Shown: in pieces, positions 7,159-16,671 of the stretch
How the letters are laid out: each line of letters opens with the position of its first letter
Position numbering within the stretch: the first letter of the stretch is position 1
DNA from: Leptothoe kymatousa TAU-MAC 1615
GTDB lineage: Bacteria > Cyanobacteriota > Cyanobacteriia > Phormidesmidales > Phormidesmidaceae
Direction: 5' to 3'
DNA: 64,000 nucleotides
NCBI RefSeq assembly: GCF_018739865.1
Contig: NZ_JADOER010000002.1
Coordinates: 208,859-272,858 of the forward strand
Translations under genes and position numbers: made by a program
Notes under the pieces: generated by a model
Told to the model about the DNA's origin: nothing
The model's database searches: none
Seen by the model: the letters and a program-made list of their open reading frames with translations, nothing else

Positions 7159-8391
7159 ATGGCTCGCAAGAAAAAAGAACCGAATCGCGTTGATGAATTG
7201 CTAGACGAACTACTGGAAGACTGCGCCACCCCTGAGGATATCTTGGGCGAGTCGGGTCTGATGAAGCAAATCAAAAAGCGTCTGGTGGAACGCGCCTTAG
7301 CCGGTGAACTTAATCATCATCTTGAATCGAGTGCAGCGGATGAGCAGCCCAAAAATAGTCGCAACGGCAGCTCGAAGAAAACGGTGCAATCGGAGGACGG
7401 AGAACTCGAACTGTCCATCCCACGTGACCGGAACAGTAGCTTTGAACCGATACTGGTGCCCAAGCATCAGCGTCGCCTAGCCGGTCTTGATGAAAAGATA
7501 CTGGCTCTATATGCTCGGGGTATGAGCACGCGGGACATCAGTGCCCAGCTCAAAGAATTGTACGGAGGCGCGACGATATCAGCGTCTGTGATTAGTGAGG
7601 TCATTGATACTGTTAGTGCGGATGTCAAAGCCTGGCAAGCTCGCCCGCTCGACGAGCTGTATCCGATTGTCTATCTCGATGCCCTGTACGTAAATATCAA
7701 GGTGTCAGGCCGGGTGAGCAAGCGTGCTGTCTATGTGGTCCTGGGCATTGACCGAGAGGGTGAAAAACAACTCCTGGGTCTATGGATCGGTGAGGCCGAA
7801 ACCGAGGGAGCTAAATTCTGGCTGAAAGTACTCACAGACCTTAAAAATAGGGGATTGACCGATATTCTGATTGCCTGTTGCGATGGACTCAAGGGGTTTC
7901 CCAATGCCATTGAAGCGGTGTATCCCAAAACTCAGGTACAGCTATGCATTGTCCACCTGATGCGTAACTGTATGAAATATGTCCCCTGGAAAGACCGAAA
8001 GGCCGTTGCCAAAGACCTCAAGCCGATTTACCAAGCAGCCACCCTGGCGGAGTCAGAAGCGGCCCTGGATGCCTTTAGTGAAAAATGGGATGAGGCCTAC
8101 CCAGCCATCAGTCAGATCTGGATTCGTCACTGGGAACATGTCATTCCTATTTTTGACTACCCGATGGAGATTCGTCGTGTGATTTACACCACCAATGCCA
8201 TTGAATCGCTCAATCGTTCTCTGCGTAAGGTGATTAAGACCAAAGCGGTCTTTCCTGATGAAGCCGCTGTTTTCAGGTTAATGTACCTGGCGATGAAGAA
8301 TATCGCGAAGAAATGGAATCGTCCCATTAACAATTGGCGTGCTGCCTTGTCTCATTTTGCTATTCTGTTTCCAGAACGCTTTTCTCTCTAA
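7159..8391 (+). CDS. IS256-family transposase
   Basis: A 410-residue DDE transposase of the mutator/IS256 family. Expected acidic residues are visible in LYPIVYLDALYVNIK (first D), ILIACCDGLKGFPNAIEAVYP (second D) and TTNAIESLNRSLRKV (E). The N-terminal third carries the helical DNA-binding region, and the sequence from GLDEKILALYARGMSTRDI is the family hallmark. CAGGAG lies 9 nt before the ATG. Full length and no frameshift are seen, so it may be active unless the intron in the right end blocks mobility. Confidence 0.95.
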   Translation: MARKKKEPNRVDELLDELLEDCATPEDILGESGLMKQIKKRLVERALAGELNHHLESSAADEQPKNSRNGSSKKTVQSEDGELELSIPRDRNSSFEPILVPKHQRRLAGLDEKILALYARGMSTRDISAQLKELYGGATISASVISEVIDTVSADVKAWQARPLDELYPIVYLDALYVNIKVSGRVSKRAVYVVLGIDREGEKQLLGLWIGEAETEGAKFWLKVLTDLKNRGLTDILIACCDGLKGFPNAIEAVYPKTQVQLCIVHLMRNCMKYVPWKDRKAVAKDLKPIYQAATLAESEAALDAFSEKWDEAYPAISQIWIRHWEHVIPIFDYPMEIRRVIYTTNAIESLNRSLRKVIKTKAVFPDEAAVFRLMYLAMKNIAKKWNRPINNWRAALSHFAILFPERFSL

Positions 8392-8419
8392 ACAAACAGC
8401 GTTTACACAAAATTCAGAT

Positions 8420-10736
8420 GTGCGACACGTTCTCTTAAAACCAGGCGACTGGGGGAAGAGAGGCAAGGAGGCAATATATCTCGTTGATAACTGATGTTTC
8501 TGATGAGAGTGAAAATCTCTCCCTCCCGGTGGTGGAGTGAAAGCATAGTCCCCAGGTTCGCGACTAGCCATCAACGCCTGAAGCGGGACTAAACGGCGGT
8601 AACTGGAAGCCTACTCTGGAATCCCGTCTAGCAAGCTGTATAGGGATACGCGAGGAATCTACGTCTGAAGGGTCGTGATTTGTAAGCGGTGAAATCAGGC
8701 TGATACACCGCAGCCAAAAAAGGCAACGGATAAGAGGCTGGCATCTATCTGAGTGACCAGTGATCACCCTCGATAAACCCGGCCTAGAGTAGAGTCCTAA
8801 GTACAGCAACTATCAGACATCGGAACGTGGAAACCCCGTTCACTTTCCCTGAGTAAAGGTCGATGACCAGGGTAGGTGCTAACCAAATAGGTGACCGGGA
8901 TTGGGATTGAGTAAGAAGCCAATGCTTGGGGTAATACCCGAGATACGCAGACGTACTCACTGCAACTTGGACGTAGACAACCCTAGTAGAGCTTATAAGC
9001 TATGAGCCCGTACTTACAAACGAGGTATAGATGGAACGAGCTGCCCTGGAAGCGTATCCAGAGCAACGTGTTCAAACTCCAACGGCGGATCTACAGAGCC
9101 AGTCAGAGTGGTGACGTCAAGACAGTTCACAAACTACAACGTCTGCTCATCAAATCCTGGTATGGACGGCTGATAGCCGTTCGTAGAGTCACTCAAGATA
9201 ATCAGGGCAAGAAGACGGCGGGTATCGACGGGGTGAAGAATCTCACCGCCACCCAGCGTCTCCTTATGGCTCAGCAACTGAGCCAAATCCCCAAACCTCG
9301 TCCGCTCAGACGAATCTGGATTCCAAAGCCAGGTAAACGGGAGAAGCGCCCCTTATCAATACCGGTGATGCACGATAGAGCGGCCCAATCGTTGGTCAAG
9401 CTATCACTAGAACCCGAATGGGAAGCGAAGTTTGAACCCAATGTGTATGGGTTTCGTCCAGGAAGGTCTTGCCAAGATGCAATTGCGGCCATCTTTAGAA
9501 CTATCTGCCAACGACCCAAGTATGTGCTCGAAGGCGATATCAGAGGATGCTTCAACAACATCTCACATCGGGCCTTGCTTGAGAAAGTCCAAGCACCGCC
9601 TTTCATTCGCCGATTACTGCGCGCATGGCTCAAGTGTGGTGTCCTAGACCGAGGATTCCAAACAACTGATAGAGGAACACCACAAGGTGGGGTGATCTCT
9701 CCGCTACTAGCTCTGATAGCGCTACACGGTGTCGAGTCACACCTCAAATTGTTAGGTACGCAGAAGAACCCGATTCACACAGTGTTCTACGCTGATGATT
9801 TTGTGGTCCTTGCGCCTCGTCTAAGTGACATCCAACGGGCAAAAGAAGCCATAGAACAGTGGATGAAGACGGTCGGGCTTGAACTACATCCTCAGAAAAC
9901 CACTATCTGTCACACCCTTAAGGGGCAGGCGGGTTTCGACTTTTTGGGATTTCATATCAAGCAATATTCGGCTGGCAAGTACGCTTCAAAACGAGGCTAC
10001 AAGACCTTAATCAAACCCAGCCAGGAAAGTAAACAGCGTCATCTGGCTCGACTCAAAGAGATCGTAGCTAATCATAAGGCGGCTCCTCAGGCTGCTCTCA
10101 TAGCTCGTCTCAATCCAGTCATTGTTGGATGGTGCAGGTACTTCTCATCAGTGGTGAGTAAGGCTACTTTCGCTGCAATGGATGCCCAGCTTTTCTGGCA
10201 TCTATTTCGCTGGGCAAAGAGCAGACACCCAAACCTAAACACGCACGATAGCGTTTCACGCTATTGGCGAGTGAACCAAGGTAGGGGATGGTTATTTGCT
10301 ACGACAGACCAGCTCAGGTTGCGTCGTCACAACGAAACACCTATCCGTAGACATGTGAAAGTTAGGGCTACCCGCTCACCGTTTGATGGTGACTGGGTGT
10401 ATTGGGGCACCAGGCTAAGTCGATATCCTGGTCTTGCTCCGATAAAAGCCAAACTGCTCAAACAGCAGCAAGGTAAATGCGCTAACTGCAGACTGTACTT
10501 TACGTCAGAGGATGATATTGAACTTCATCACCGAGACGGTCGTCACGACAACAACTGCTATAAAAATCTGGCTTTGCTACACCGTCACTGCCATGACCAG
10601 GTACATGCAACCAGAACGACAGTTTCTGATGGTATTCTTGACAATGAACCAAGTTGGAGAGGAGCCGGATGATGGGAAACTATCAAGTCCGGTTTTGAAG
10701 CCGAGTCGGAGGGGTGACTCTCCGGCTTAGGTTAAC
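8420..10736 (+). mobile_element. Group II intron
   Basis: The 5' end is GTGCGAC, the group II consensus. The 3' end carries a canonical domain V (10662-10695: GAGCCGGATGATGGG ... TCCGGTT), followed by a domain VI hairpin and an end in AAC (10736). Bases 8420-9001 (about 580 nt) are the ribozyme domains I-III and hold no gene. Length is about 2.3 kb with an intron-encoded protein in domain IV. Exact 3' end is uncertain by one or two bases. It interrupts the right end of the IS256 element. Confidence 0.85.
9002..10672 (+). CDS. Group II intron reverse transcriptase/maturase with HNH endonuclease
   Basis: A 556-residue intron-encoded protein. Reverse-transcriptase blocks run from about residue 70 to 330 (GIDGV, RPLRRIWIPKPGKREKRPLSIP, YGFRPGRSCQDA, GTPQGGVISPLLA, and the catalytic YADDFVVLAP). 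The maturase X domain follows, and the C-terminus has an HNH nuclease (CANCRLYF ... LHHRDGRHDNN ... HRHCHDQVH). It binds its intron RNA, helps splicing and drives target-primed insertion. The stop codon lies inside domain V (10662 onward), so the protein runs further into the ribozyme than is usual. No frameshift is seen. Confidence 0.95.
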   Translation: MSPYLQTRYRWNELPWKRIQSNVFKLQRRIYRASQSGDVKTVHKLQRLLIKSWYGRLIAVRRVTQDNQGKKTAGIDGVKNLTATQRLLMAQQLSQIPKPRPLRRIWIPKPGKREKRPLSIPVMHDRAAQSLVKLSLEPEWEAKFEPNVYGFRPGRSCQDAIAAIFRTICQRPKYVLEGDIRGCFNNISHRALLEKVQAPPFIRRLLRAWLKCGVLDRGFQTTDRGTPQGGVISPLLALIALHGVESHLKLLGTQKNPIHTVFYADDFVVLAPRLSDIQRAKEAIEQWMKTVGLELHPQKTTICHTLKGQAGFDFLGFHIKQYSAGKYASKRGYKTLIKPSQESKQRHLARLKEIVANHKAAPQAALIARLNPVIVGWCRYFSSVVSKATFAAMDAQLFWHLFRWAKSRHPNLNTHDSVSRYWRVNQGRGWLFATTDQLRLRRHNETPIRRHVKVRATRSPFDGDWVYWGTRLSRYPGLAPIKAKLLKQQQGKCANCRLYFTSEDDIELHHRDGRHDNNCYKNLALLHRHCHDQVHATRTTVSDGILDNEPSWRGAG

Positions 10737-10743
10737 CACTCTC

Positions 10744-10751
10744 TTACTAGG
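10744..10751. repeat. Right target-site duplication of the IS256 element
   Basis: TTACTAGG, partner of 7092-7099. Confidence 0.75.
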
Positions 10752-10791
10752 TGCGATCTCACCCTCCAGGACAGTTTGCGATCGCACCTAG
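10747..10791. other. 12-bp inverted repeat at the IS insertion point
   Basis: CTAGGTGCGATC (10747-10758) and GATCGCACCTAG (10780-10791) pair perfectly around a 21-nt loop. The right arm contains the GCGATCGC octamer. The IS target duplication overlaps the foot of this hairpin. It lies just past the 3' end of the minus-strand gene 10829-11065, and could end that transcript, although no T run is present. Confidence 0.5.
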
Positions 10792-10828
10792 CAGCCTTAC
10801 TCCAAACCAGCCGTCACTCCGCCAGCCC

Positions 10829-11065
10829 CTACAACCGCCGCACCAGCATACTAATCATCTGGTCAGCATCGGGCCGCAAAATCAACCGATTATCCGGCAC
10901 TTCGATCAGTGTGCTCCACTGGCTCGTCTCCACATAGCGTAGATTGTGCAGCAGATGAATCGTCTGGCGAATGTCGCTGGGTCGCCCTAGCAAAATATGA
11001 CGGATCGTACTGCCAGCGGGCAGGCGGTCAAAATCAGTCGGCAATGTGGATTCTGTGAAACTCAT
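10829..11065 (-). CDS. Conserved cyanobacterial hypothetical protein
   Basis: A 78-residue soluble protein starting MSFTESTLPTDFDRLPAG and rich in charged residues (HLLHNLRYVETSQWSTLIEVPDN). I use the ATG at 11065, with AAGGAA upstream, rather than the longer frame to 11131, whose extra residues overlap the upstream leader. No named domain is recognised. It stands alone between the IS256/intron composite and a terminator at 11116-11155. Confidence 0.6.
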   Translation of the reverse strand: MSFTESTLPTDFDRLPAGSTIRHILLGRPSDIRQTIHLLHNLRYVETSQWSTLIEVPDNRLILRPDADQMISMLVRRL

Positions 11066-11115
11066 CGGGGCTTTCCTTCGCGGATTTTCCGCAATACAAC
11101 AGGAGGAAATGCCCC

Positions 11116-11155
11116 AAAAAAAGTTAGCCACCCTGCAACTAAAATCAGGGTGGCT
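11116..11155 (-). terminator. Rho-independent terminator
   Basis: On the minus strand AGCCACCCTG/CAGGGTGGCT forms a 10-bp perfect stem followed by AACTTTTTTT. It is the first terminator after the lipoprotein gene at 11489-14023. Bases 11156-11488 hold nothing else I can support. Confidence 0.8.
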
Positions 11156-11488
11156 GTAAAATGCTCACAGCTCACCAACTGGGTTCGTCAGTTGGAAGGG
11201 TTAGCGGGGTGGTCGTGTTGGTAGCACTTCCATCTCGCGCAGCTAATTTTTTTTGGGTGCGAAAAAGCAACTTCGGACAGTTGCTTAGTTTGTAAATTAT
11301 CAGGCCCAGATCGATGAGTCAAGCCAGATATTAGACGGTGCATCAGCAGACCACACCCGGTCAGATTATTTCATAAAGTTGCCCCTGCTACTGACATTAA
11401 CTAGCAAGCTAAAACGCAGGCACCCAATAAAGAGATCCAAAGGATAGTTGCGTCGGGTGATGGTTGCAGGGACTTCTGCCTAAAGTTT

Positions 11489-14023
11489 TCAATTTTTACT
11501 GACAGTTAAATCGATCCTTATGGATTTTCCAGATGAAGTGATATTCATAGATCCTGTAGCCCCCCATCCAGTTGGCTTGAATAACTGACTATCTCCACCA
11601 CAACAAGTCACTACAGTTGGGTGTTTGACTGAACTGCTAAATGACTCTGCTGAAAGTTCAAAATATGATCCACTGGAAGTGCATTTTGGTTCAATGTAAA
11701 TACCCCAAAATATAAAATTAGGCTCATCACAAGTGATTCTTAAAGTTCTGGATATTGTTGGAGTTTGATGTCTTTTTACCTTGAAATTCTCATCCTTAGT
11801 ACTAATACTAACTGTTTTGCCAGGACCTGCTAATTCAAGGCGTATACCTCCTCCTGGAATAGTACTAAGAATTTCATACCAGTCACTGCTGTAATTCTTG
11901 AATTTAGCAAATGCTCTTGTGTCTCTTATCCTTGTTCCTATCGTAAATGATGTCCAATCTGCGGCACATCCTAAAAACTCTAGATCATCAAATACATCTT
12001 TTTGATTACATGATATTTTCCAGTTTTTAAATCCCTCTACCTTAGTCTTTTTATTGAGTGAAGATAATAATTGATCCTCAACAACTTTAATTGTCGCTCT
12101 GTAAGGCTCTTTTCTTAGCTCCTTTTCAGAAATCTCATAAGCTGCAAACTCAAGAACTCTGCTAGATGAGTTAACTGCTGAAGCCACATCATTCACAGCC
12201 TGAGCAGCTCGAATATATGGAATCGCTTTCAATACGAAATCTCCCATAAAGTCAGTTATGACTTCTTCTGCATAAACTTCTTTCAAAGCATCTATATACA
12301 TCTCACCAAGAGTATTAGCTAGTAAAGCTGAGTTCTCTCCTTTTAAGAGGCAATTTAGGATAGGGGTATTGCCTGAAGATTCGTATATGCAATTCTGTAG
12401 ATTTTTTGAGATTTCACTAATAAGTGGAACATACTCTAAGAGGGTTTCGACAACTTTCCTGTTATCACTTTCTCCATTGCTATTGCTATTAGAATTAAAA
12501 CTATCCAACACACCTATAGTATTACCAAGAGCATTCAATATCTCAAGATTTATGAGTATAGCGTTATAAGTTAATGCACTTCCAATATTATCTCCTTTAT
12601 AAGAAGAAAGGGCAGACATTAGTACTTCATAATTCCCAGATTGATCTAGCAAGGTTTGATCAAAATCTATGCTGACTGGACTACTTCCCCACCAATAGTA
12701 ATTTTTAGAGTCATTAGGTAGTATTAACTTGTTGCCAACAGGTAGATCTTTTATGTCCTCCCAATTTTGAGAGTTTTTCCATGAATTATCTTTGTCAACA
12801 AAGTTCTTTGGTAAAACGATAACTTGTTCTGCAATTCGTACTCCTCCATCAAGATTTAACTTGCCAGGAGAAGTAATCAATTCAAGTCGGTCTCTCCAAA
12901 GTCTATTTAATATTGGTGAATCATTTTCATAGTTAAATCCTGTGCTTGCATTCTCCAGTATCTTGTAATCAAAGAACAGTTTGACAGACTCCGCGCGAGC
13001 AACTTCACCAAAAATAATCCTGGTTCCTCTACGGATGTATTCTTCAAGTAACCCAGACCGAGGTTCTTCGACAGTAGTAGGTTCTCCTATCTCTCCTAGC
13101 CCAAATCTATCTTGAAGTATTTTCGCAAAGGCTTCAGCTTTTTTCTGTTGAGTAAATGATGAAACTTGAATATACTGGCCATCCTTGCCTTCTCTTTTCT
13201 TGGAATATGCATCACCGCAGAAAGACTTTTTAACCTCCTTTAGGTTTGCCTCAGTATACTTTGTGTATACAGGATAGAAATTAACAGGATACTGTGCGCT
13301 ATCTTTGGGTAGAGCATCACCACAAGATTTTGATGGCAAGTTAAAGTTAAACTTTGCCTGTATTTCCTGTGCTTCACTTGTCTGAACAGCGATATTGCTA
13401 CCACTATCAGAGGCACTATCTTGGCTATTGCGCACGTATTCAGCTGCTATTTCTGTTGATAGCTGTATAACTTTATCCTCAAGAAGGTCACCCGAGTTTG
13501 AGACTAAGTTGACCAATTCCTCAAATTTAGGATTTTCAGATACTCTTTCAAAGATACTTATTCTTTTATCTGGTGTTACCCCCAGTAGAATAGGGTTAAT
13601 CATTACTAACGAACGAGCTGTAGATTCATAGCTTAAATTAGGTTCTTCATTAACTTGTGGAACGAAGAAGTCGAGTAACTGAATCTGATCATTCATTTTT
13701 GAAGCGACAAGAACCATACCGTTTTGGTCCTTGGTGTCACCCTCATCAGAAGTAGTGTTTATAAGCTTATCAAGCTTGACATGTCCCTTTTTATTGGGCT
13801 TTGCAGATGAAGTAAGAGTTACTATATCTAATGTCTCAATTTTATCCAGCCCTTCCGGTAAATCTACTGTGTTGATTTGAATCTTGTTTCTTGTGCTGCC
13901 ACATGCGGATATGAGTATTGTAGATAATGCCAGTAAAGATAACCTTTTGGATAAGAATCGCCCACAAAAATTAGCTGTCTTCTGTTGAACAAGATGCATG
14001 TCTTTAATCAGTTCCGCAACCAT
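11489..14023 (-). CDS. Large AT-rich lipoprotein with SPOR-like segment
   Basis: An 844-residue protein. A basic, then hydrophobic N-terminus ends in LISAC, a lipobox with Cys at residue 41 (33 if the second Met at 13999 is used), so a lipid-anchored envelope protein is expected. Near residues 280-315 the stretch GQYIQVSSFTQQKKAEAFAKILQDRFG resembles a SPOR peptidoglycan-binding domain. The remainder, including a Cys-rich C-terminal third, matches nothing I know. Codons are strongly AT-biased compared with neighbours, which suggests horizontal acquisition. It stands alone, with a terminator well downstream at 11116. Confidence 0.7.
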   Translation of the reverse strand: MVAELIKDMHLVQQKTANFCGRFLSKRLSLLALSTILISACGSTRNKIQINTVDLPEGLDKIETLDIVTLTSSAKPNKKGHVKLDKLINTTSDEGDTKDQNGMVLVASKMNDQIQLLDFFVPQVNEEPNLSYESTARSLVMINPILLGVTPDKRISIFERVSENPKFEELVNLVSNSGDLLEDKVIQLSTEIAAEYVRNSQDSASDSGSNIAVQTSEAQEIQAKFNFNLPSKSCGDALPKDSAQYPVNFYPVYTKYTEANLKEVKKSFCGDAYSKKREGKDGQYIQVSSFTQQKKAEAFAKILQDRFGLGEIGEPTTVEEPRSGLLEEYIRRGTRIIFGEVARAESVKLFFDYKILENASTGFNYENDSPILNRLWRDRLELITSPGKLNLDGGVRIAEQVIVLPKNFVDKDNSWKNSQNWEDIKDLPVGNKLILPNDSKNYYWWGSSPVSIDFDQTLLDQSGNYEVLMSALSSYKGDNIGSALTYNAILINLEILNALGNTIGVLDSFNSNSNSNGESDNRKVVETLLEYVPLISEISKNLQNCIYESSGNTPILNCLLKGENSALLANTLGEMYIDALKEVYAEEVITDFMGDFVLKAIPYIRAAQAVNDVASAVNSSSRVLEFAAYEISEKELRKEPYRATIKVVEDQLLSSLNKKTKVEGFKNWKISCNQKDVFDDLEFLGCAADWTSFTIGTRIRDTRAFAKFKNYSSDWYEILSTIPGGGIRLELAGPGKTVSISTKDENFKVKRHQTPTISRTLRITCDEPNFIFWGIYIEPKCTSSGSYFELSAESFSSSVKHPTVVTCCGGDSQLFKPTGWGATGSMNITSSGKSIRIDLTVSKN

Positions 14024-14221
14024 TACTACATGTCTTATTCAAGAATGCCCTGTAGTAACGGTGATATCACTTTTTACTGATTCGTTTTATAACCATACAA
14101 TGCTTATATTCTTGTCCTGAGATTTAGTTTATTTTTCCTCAGCTAATATCTTTCTTGTAGTCAGATTCTATTAATTTGATACCATTGGGTTAGTAATTAG
14201 TAGGTTCTGAAAGCTATCGTT

Positions 14222-14692
14222 ATGGGGCTAGGCCACCAATTCAAACTACAGGTCATCCACTCAGACATCTTTAGAGAGAGTCAATTTACCCCTGAACAAT
14301 CCCACGAGTGGCTCAGCGACGAACTCAAAGCCTACCAAAAGCCCTGTATCATCGTCGTTCCAGAAACAGACCTACTGTCAATGGTCAAGATGATCAGCCT
14401 AGTCAACAAATTTCCAAAAGACCCCATCGAACTAGCGATCTCCAGTCCCCAAAGCATTACCTTTCGCACCAATCCACCCATCACAGCCGAAGGCAACATC
14501 TGGCAAGCACTCCAGACCCGATATCAACTATCTGACGACGATACCTTAGATGTCCTCAACTGGACCGGCATCCGAGGCGGATCGATCCGTAAACTTAGCT
14601 GGTTCAAGACCCACGGCTGGAACAAACCAACCCAGTTTTTAACCCAGCTCAGCCAAGACTTTAAAGATATCGACTCTCAATCTCATCACTAA
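14222..14692 (+). CDS. Hypothetical protein
   Basis: A 156-residue soluble, slightly acidic protein (MGLGHQFKLQVIHSDIFRESQ...). No domain is recognised. Its GC content is near the genome average, unlike the lipoprotein gene upstream. It overlaps the convergent gene 14661-14960 by 32 bp at the 3' ends. The ATG is the first in frame; no strong ribosome binding site is visible. Confidence 0.5.
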   Translation: MGLGHQFKLQVIHSDIFRESQFTPEQSHEWLSDELKAYQKPCIIVVPETDLLSMVKMISLVNKFPKDPIELAISSPQSITFRTNPPITAEGNIWQALQTRYQLSDDDTLDVLNWTGIRGGSIRKLSWFKTHGWNKPTQFLTQLSQDFKDIDSQSHH

Positions 14693-14960
14693 GACAAACA
14701 AACGTCACCGGAACACCATTAGACGTCGCTAGACAATTAGTGTAATACCCTTGCTGCAATGTATTTCGCAGTTCCCTAGCCTGTTCAACAGTATTGAAAT
14801 AAAAGGCAAACCCAACGCCACCCATAACAATATCGTCAGGATTTAACCAGCTAAATTCCAAAGGCGGGTTACCTTCGCTTAAATCGATATTCGTATAGCG
14901 CCTAAAGCCAGTAATGGAGCGGGCGATTTGAAGGAGTTGTACTTGCGATAAAGGATTCAC
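14661..14960 (-). CDS. Hypothetical protein
   Basis: A 99-residue protein (MNPLSQVQLLQIARSITGFRRYTNI...) with no recognised domain and no membrane segment. The C-terminus overlaps the convergent gene 14222-14692. It is upstream of menB in the same direction but with the order reversed (menB is transcribed first), leaving a 59-bp gap, so it could be co-transcribed with menB. Confidence 0.5.
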   Translation of the reverse strand: MNPLSQVQLLQIARSITGFRRYTNIDLSEGNPPLEFSWLNPDDIVMGGVGFAFYFNTVEQARELRNTLQQGYYTNCLATSNGVPVTFVCLSDEIESRYL

Positions 14961-15019
14961 GGATGGAGATGGGCGAGTAGGTTGTCAGTATTTTGTTCGA
15001 TGGTGCAAAGCCTTGATAA

Positions 15020-15853
15020 CTAAGGCAACCAAGGATATTGACTAAAATCAGGCTGTCGTTTCTCCAAAAACGCCTGTTTCCCCTCCGCCCCCTCTTCTGT
15101 TAGGTAATACAACAGCGTAGCATTGCCCGCCAGCTCCTGCAGCCCCGCCTGCCCATCACAATCCGCATTAAACGCCGACTTCAAACACCGAATCGCCGTA
15201 GGACTCTTCTGCAATACCTCCTGCGCCCACTGCACCCCTTCCGCCTCCAGCTGATCCACCGGAACAACATGATTCACCAACCCCATGTCCAAAGCCTGGT
15301 TTGCATCATACTGCCGACACAAAAACCAAATCTCCCTCGCCTTTTTCTGGCCAACAATCCGCGCTAAATAGCTCGCCCCAAAGCCCCCATCAAAGCTGCC
15401 CACCTTCGGCCCCGTTTGGCCAAAGATCGCATTGTCCGCCGCAATGGTTAGATCGCAGATCAGATGTAGTACATGGCCACCACCAATGGCATAGCCCGCC
15501 ACCAGCGCAATGATTACCTTGGGCATGGACCGAATCAACCGCTGCAGGTCCAACACATTCAGCCGAGGAATGCCGTCAGTGCCGATATACCCCGCCTTAC
15601 CCCGCACGCTTTGGTCTCCACCGGAACAGAATGCATACTTCCCATCGGTATGGGGACCCGCACCCGTCAGCAACACAACGCCGATGGACGTATCTTCCCT
15701 GGCATCGCAGAAAGCATCGTATAGCTCAAACACAGTCTTGGGCCGAAAGGCATTGCGCTTGTGGGGCCGGTTGATGGTGATTTTCGCCATGCCGTTGGCC
15801 TTGTGATAGAAAATGTCTTCGTAGGTTTTGACCGATTGCCAATCGACTTGCAT
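15020..15853 (-). CDS. menB: 1,4-dihydroxy-2-naphthoyl-CoA synthase
   Basis: Crotonase-family enzyme closing the naphthalene ring of O-succinylbenzoyl-CoA in phylloquinone synthesis, the photosystem I cofactor. The 277-residue product from the ATG at 15853 begins [14 protein letters not shown], the normal MenB start; the upstream extension is repetitive and unlikely to be coding. Visible motifs are [15 protein letters not shown], the loop [13 protein letters not shown], the oxyanion-hole region [13 protein letters not shown] and the Asp of [16 protein letters not shown]. Length matches the family. Confidence 0.95.
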   Translation of the reverse strand: MQVDWQSVKTYEDIFYHKANGMAKITINRPHKRNAFRPKTVFELYDAFCDAREDTSIGVVLLTGAGPHTDGKYAFCSGGDQSVRGKAGYIGTDGIPRLNVLDLQRLIRSMPKVIIALVAGYAIGGGHVLHLICDLTIAADNAIFGQTGPKVGSFDGGFGASYLARIVGQKKAREIWFLCRQYDANQALDMGLVNHVVPVDQLEAEGVQWAQEVLQKSPTAIRCLKSAFNADCDGQAGLQELAGNATLLYYLTEEGAEGKQAFLEKRQPDFSQYPWLP

Positions 15854-16042
15854 GGTGTGTCCGAGGGGTGAAGGATCGCCCGGTGAGCGTGATCGCTCGG
15901 TGGGCACTGCTCACCCTACCAATTCCCACACTGCCTTAATCATTACAAGCCTGTTACAAAACCAGATTGACCGAGGCAAAAGGCTGATATCTACGGGAGA
16001 ATAGTTTCTCAAAGAAAATATAAGTCTTCGTTCCGCCGTCCC

Positions 16043-16633
16043 ATGGCCTATTACTGGTTTAAGTCATTTCATATTTTTGGTGTTGTGGCCTGGTTTGCAG
16101 GTCTTTTTTACCTAGCGCGGTTGTTTATCTATCACGTGGAAGCGGAGATGGAGGTGGAACCGGCCCAGGGCATTTTGAAAAAGCAGTACAGCATTATGGA
16201 AAAGCGGCTGTACAACATCATTACCACTCCGGCCATGGTGCTGACGGTGGCGATGGCGGCGGGGCTGCTCTACACCATGCCGGACTATCTACACCAGGGC
16301 TGGATGCACGCCAAGCTAGGTTTCGTTGGGGTGCTGTTGTTTTATCACTTCTACTGCGGTCGCCTGATGAAGCAGCTGGAAGCGGGGGAATGTAAGTGGA
16401 ACAGTAAGACCCTGCGTTTGTTTAATGAAGGTCCCACACTGCTGCTAGTCATCATTGTGATGCTGGTAATCTTCAAGGGCGAGTTCCCCACCGGGGCCAC
16501 CACCTGGCTGATTGTGGCGCTGACCATTTCGTTTTTGGCGACGATCCAGCTCTATGCCCGCAAGCGCCGTTTGGATAAGGAACGCGAAGTGGCGGAAGCC
16601 GCCGCTGGCAAAGAACAGGTCCTGCAATCCTAG
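16043..16633 (+). CDS. hemJ: Protoporphyrinogen oxidase HemJ
   Basis: A 196-residue membrane protein oxidising protoporphyrinogen IX to protoporphyrin IX for haem and chlorophyll. It opens with YYWFKSFHIFGVVAWFAGLFYLARLF, containing the conserved haem-ligand His near residue 10, and has further helices near 60-80, 90-105, 130-145 and 150-170. MEKRLYNIITTPAM and the family length agree. It is divergent from menB with about 190 bp between. Two GC-rich hairpins follow it (from 16672). Confidence 0.93.
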   Translation: MAYYWFKSFHIFGVVAWFAGLFYLARLFIYHVEAEMEVEPAQGILKKQYSIMEKRLYNIITTPAMVLTVAMAAGLLYTMPDYLHQGWMHAKLGFVGVLLFYHFYCGRLMKQLEAGECKWNSKTLRLFNEGPTLLLVIIVMLVIFKGEFPTGATTWLIVALTISFLATIQLYARKRRLDKEREVAEAAAGKEQVLQS

Positions 16634-16671
16634 GCGATCCCTCATTCCCTCTCGGGCGGGGGGCCGCAGGT

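Larger units (their letters stand above)
7100..10743 (+). mobile_element. IS256-family insertion sequence interrupted by a group II intron
   Basis: The left end begins GGACTGTCCATAATTTTGTG (7100-7119). The right end before the intron is TTTACACAAAATTCAGAT (8402-8419) and continues after it as CACTCTC (10737-10743). The two ends pair as imperfect inverted repeats with a perfect core AATTTTGTGTAA. Without the intron the element is about 1327 bp, normal for IS256. TTACTAGG flanks both sides. The transposase frame is intact, so the intron sits in the terminal region behind the gene. Confidence 0.75.

Noticed and set aside
7979-8182. Second short ORF inside the IS, as in IS with two frames
   Set aside because: IS256 has a single transposase frame, which is intact here; the short ORF is a shadow.
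9002-10672. Reverse transcriptase as the partner of the DGR-like target at 44015-44149
   Set aside because: It has maturase X and HNH domains and sits in an intron with domains V and VI, so it is a group II intron protein, not a DGR RT; it is also 34 kb away with no template repeat beside it.
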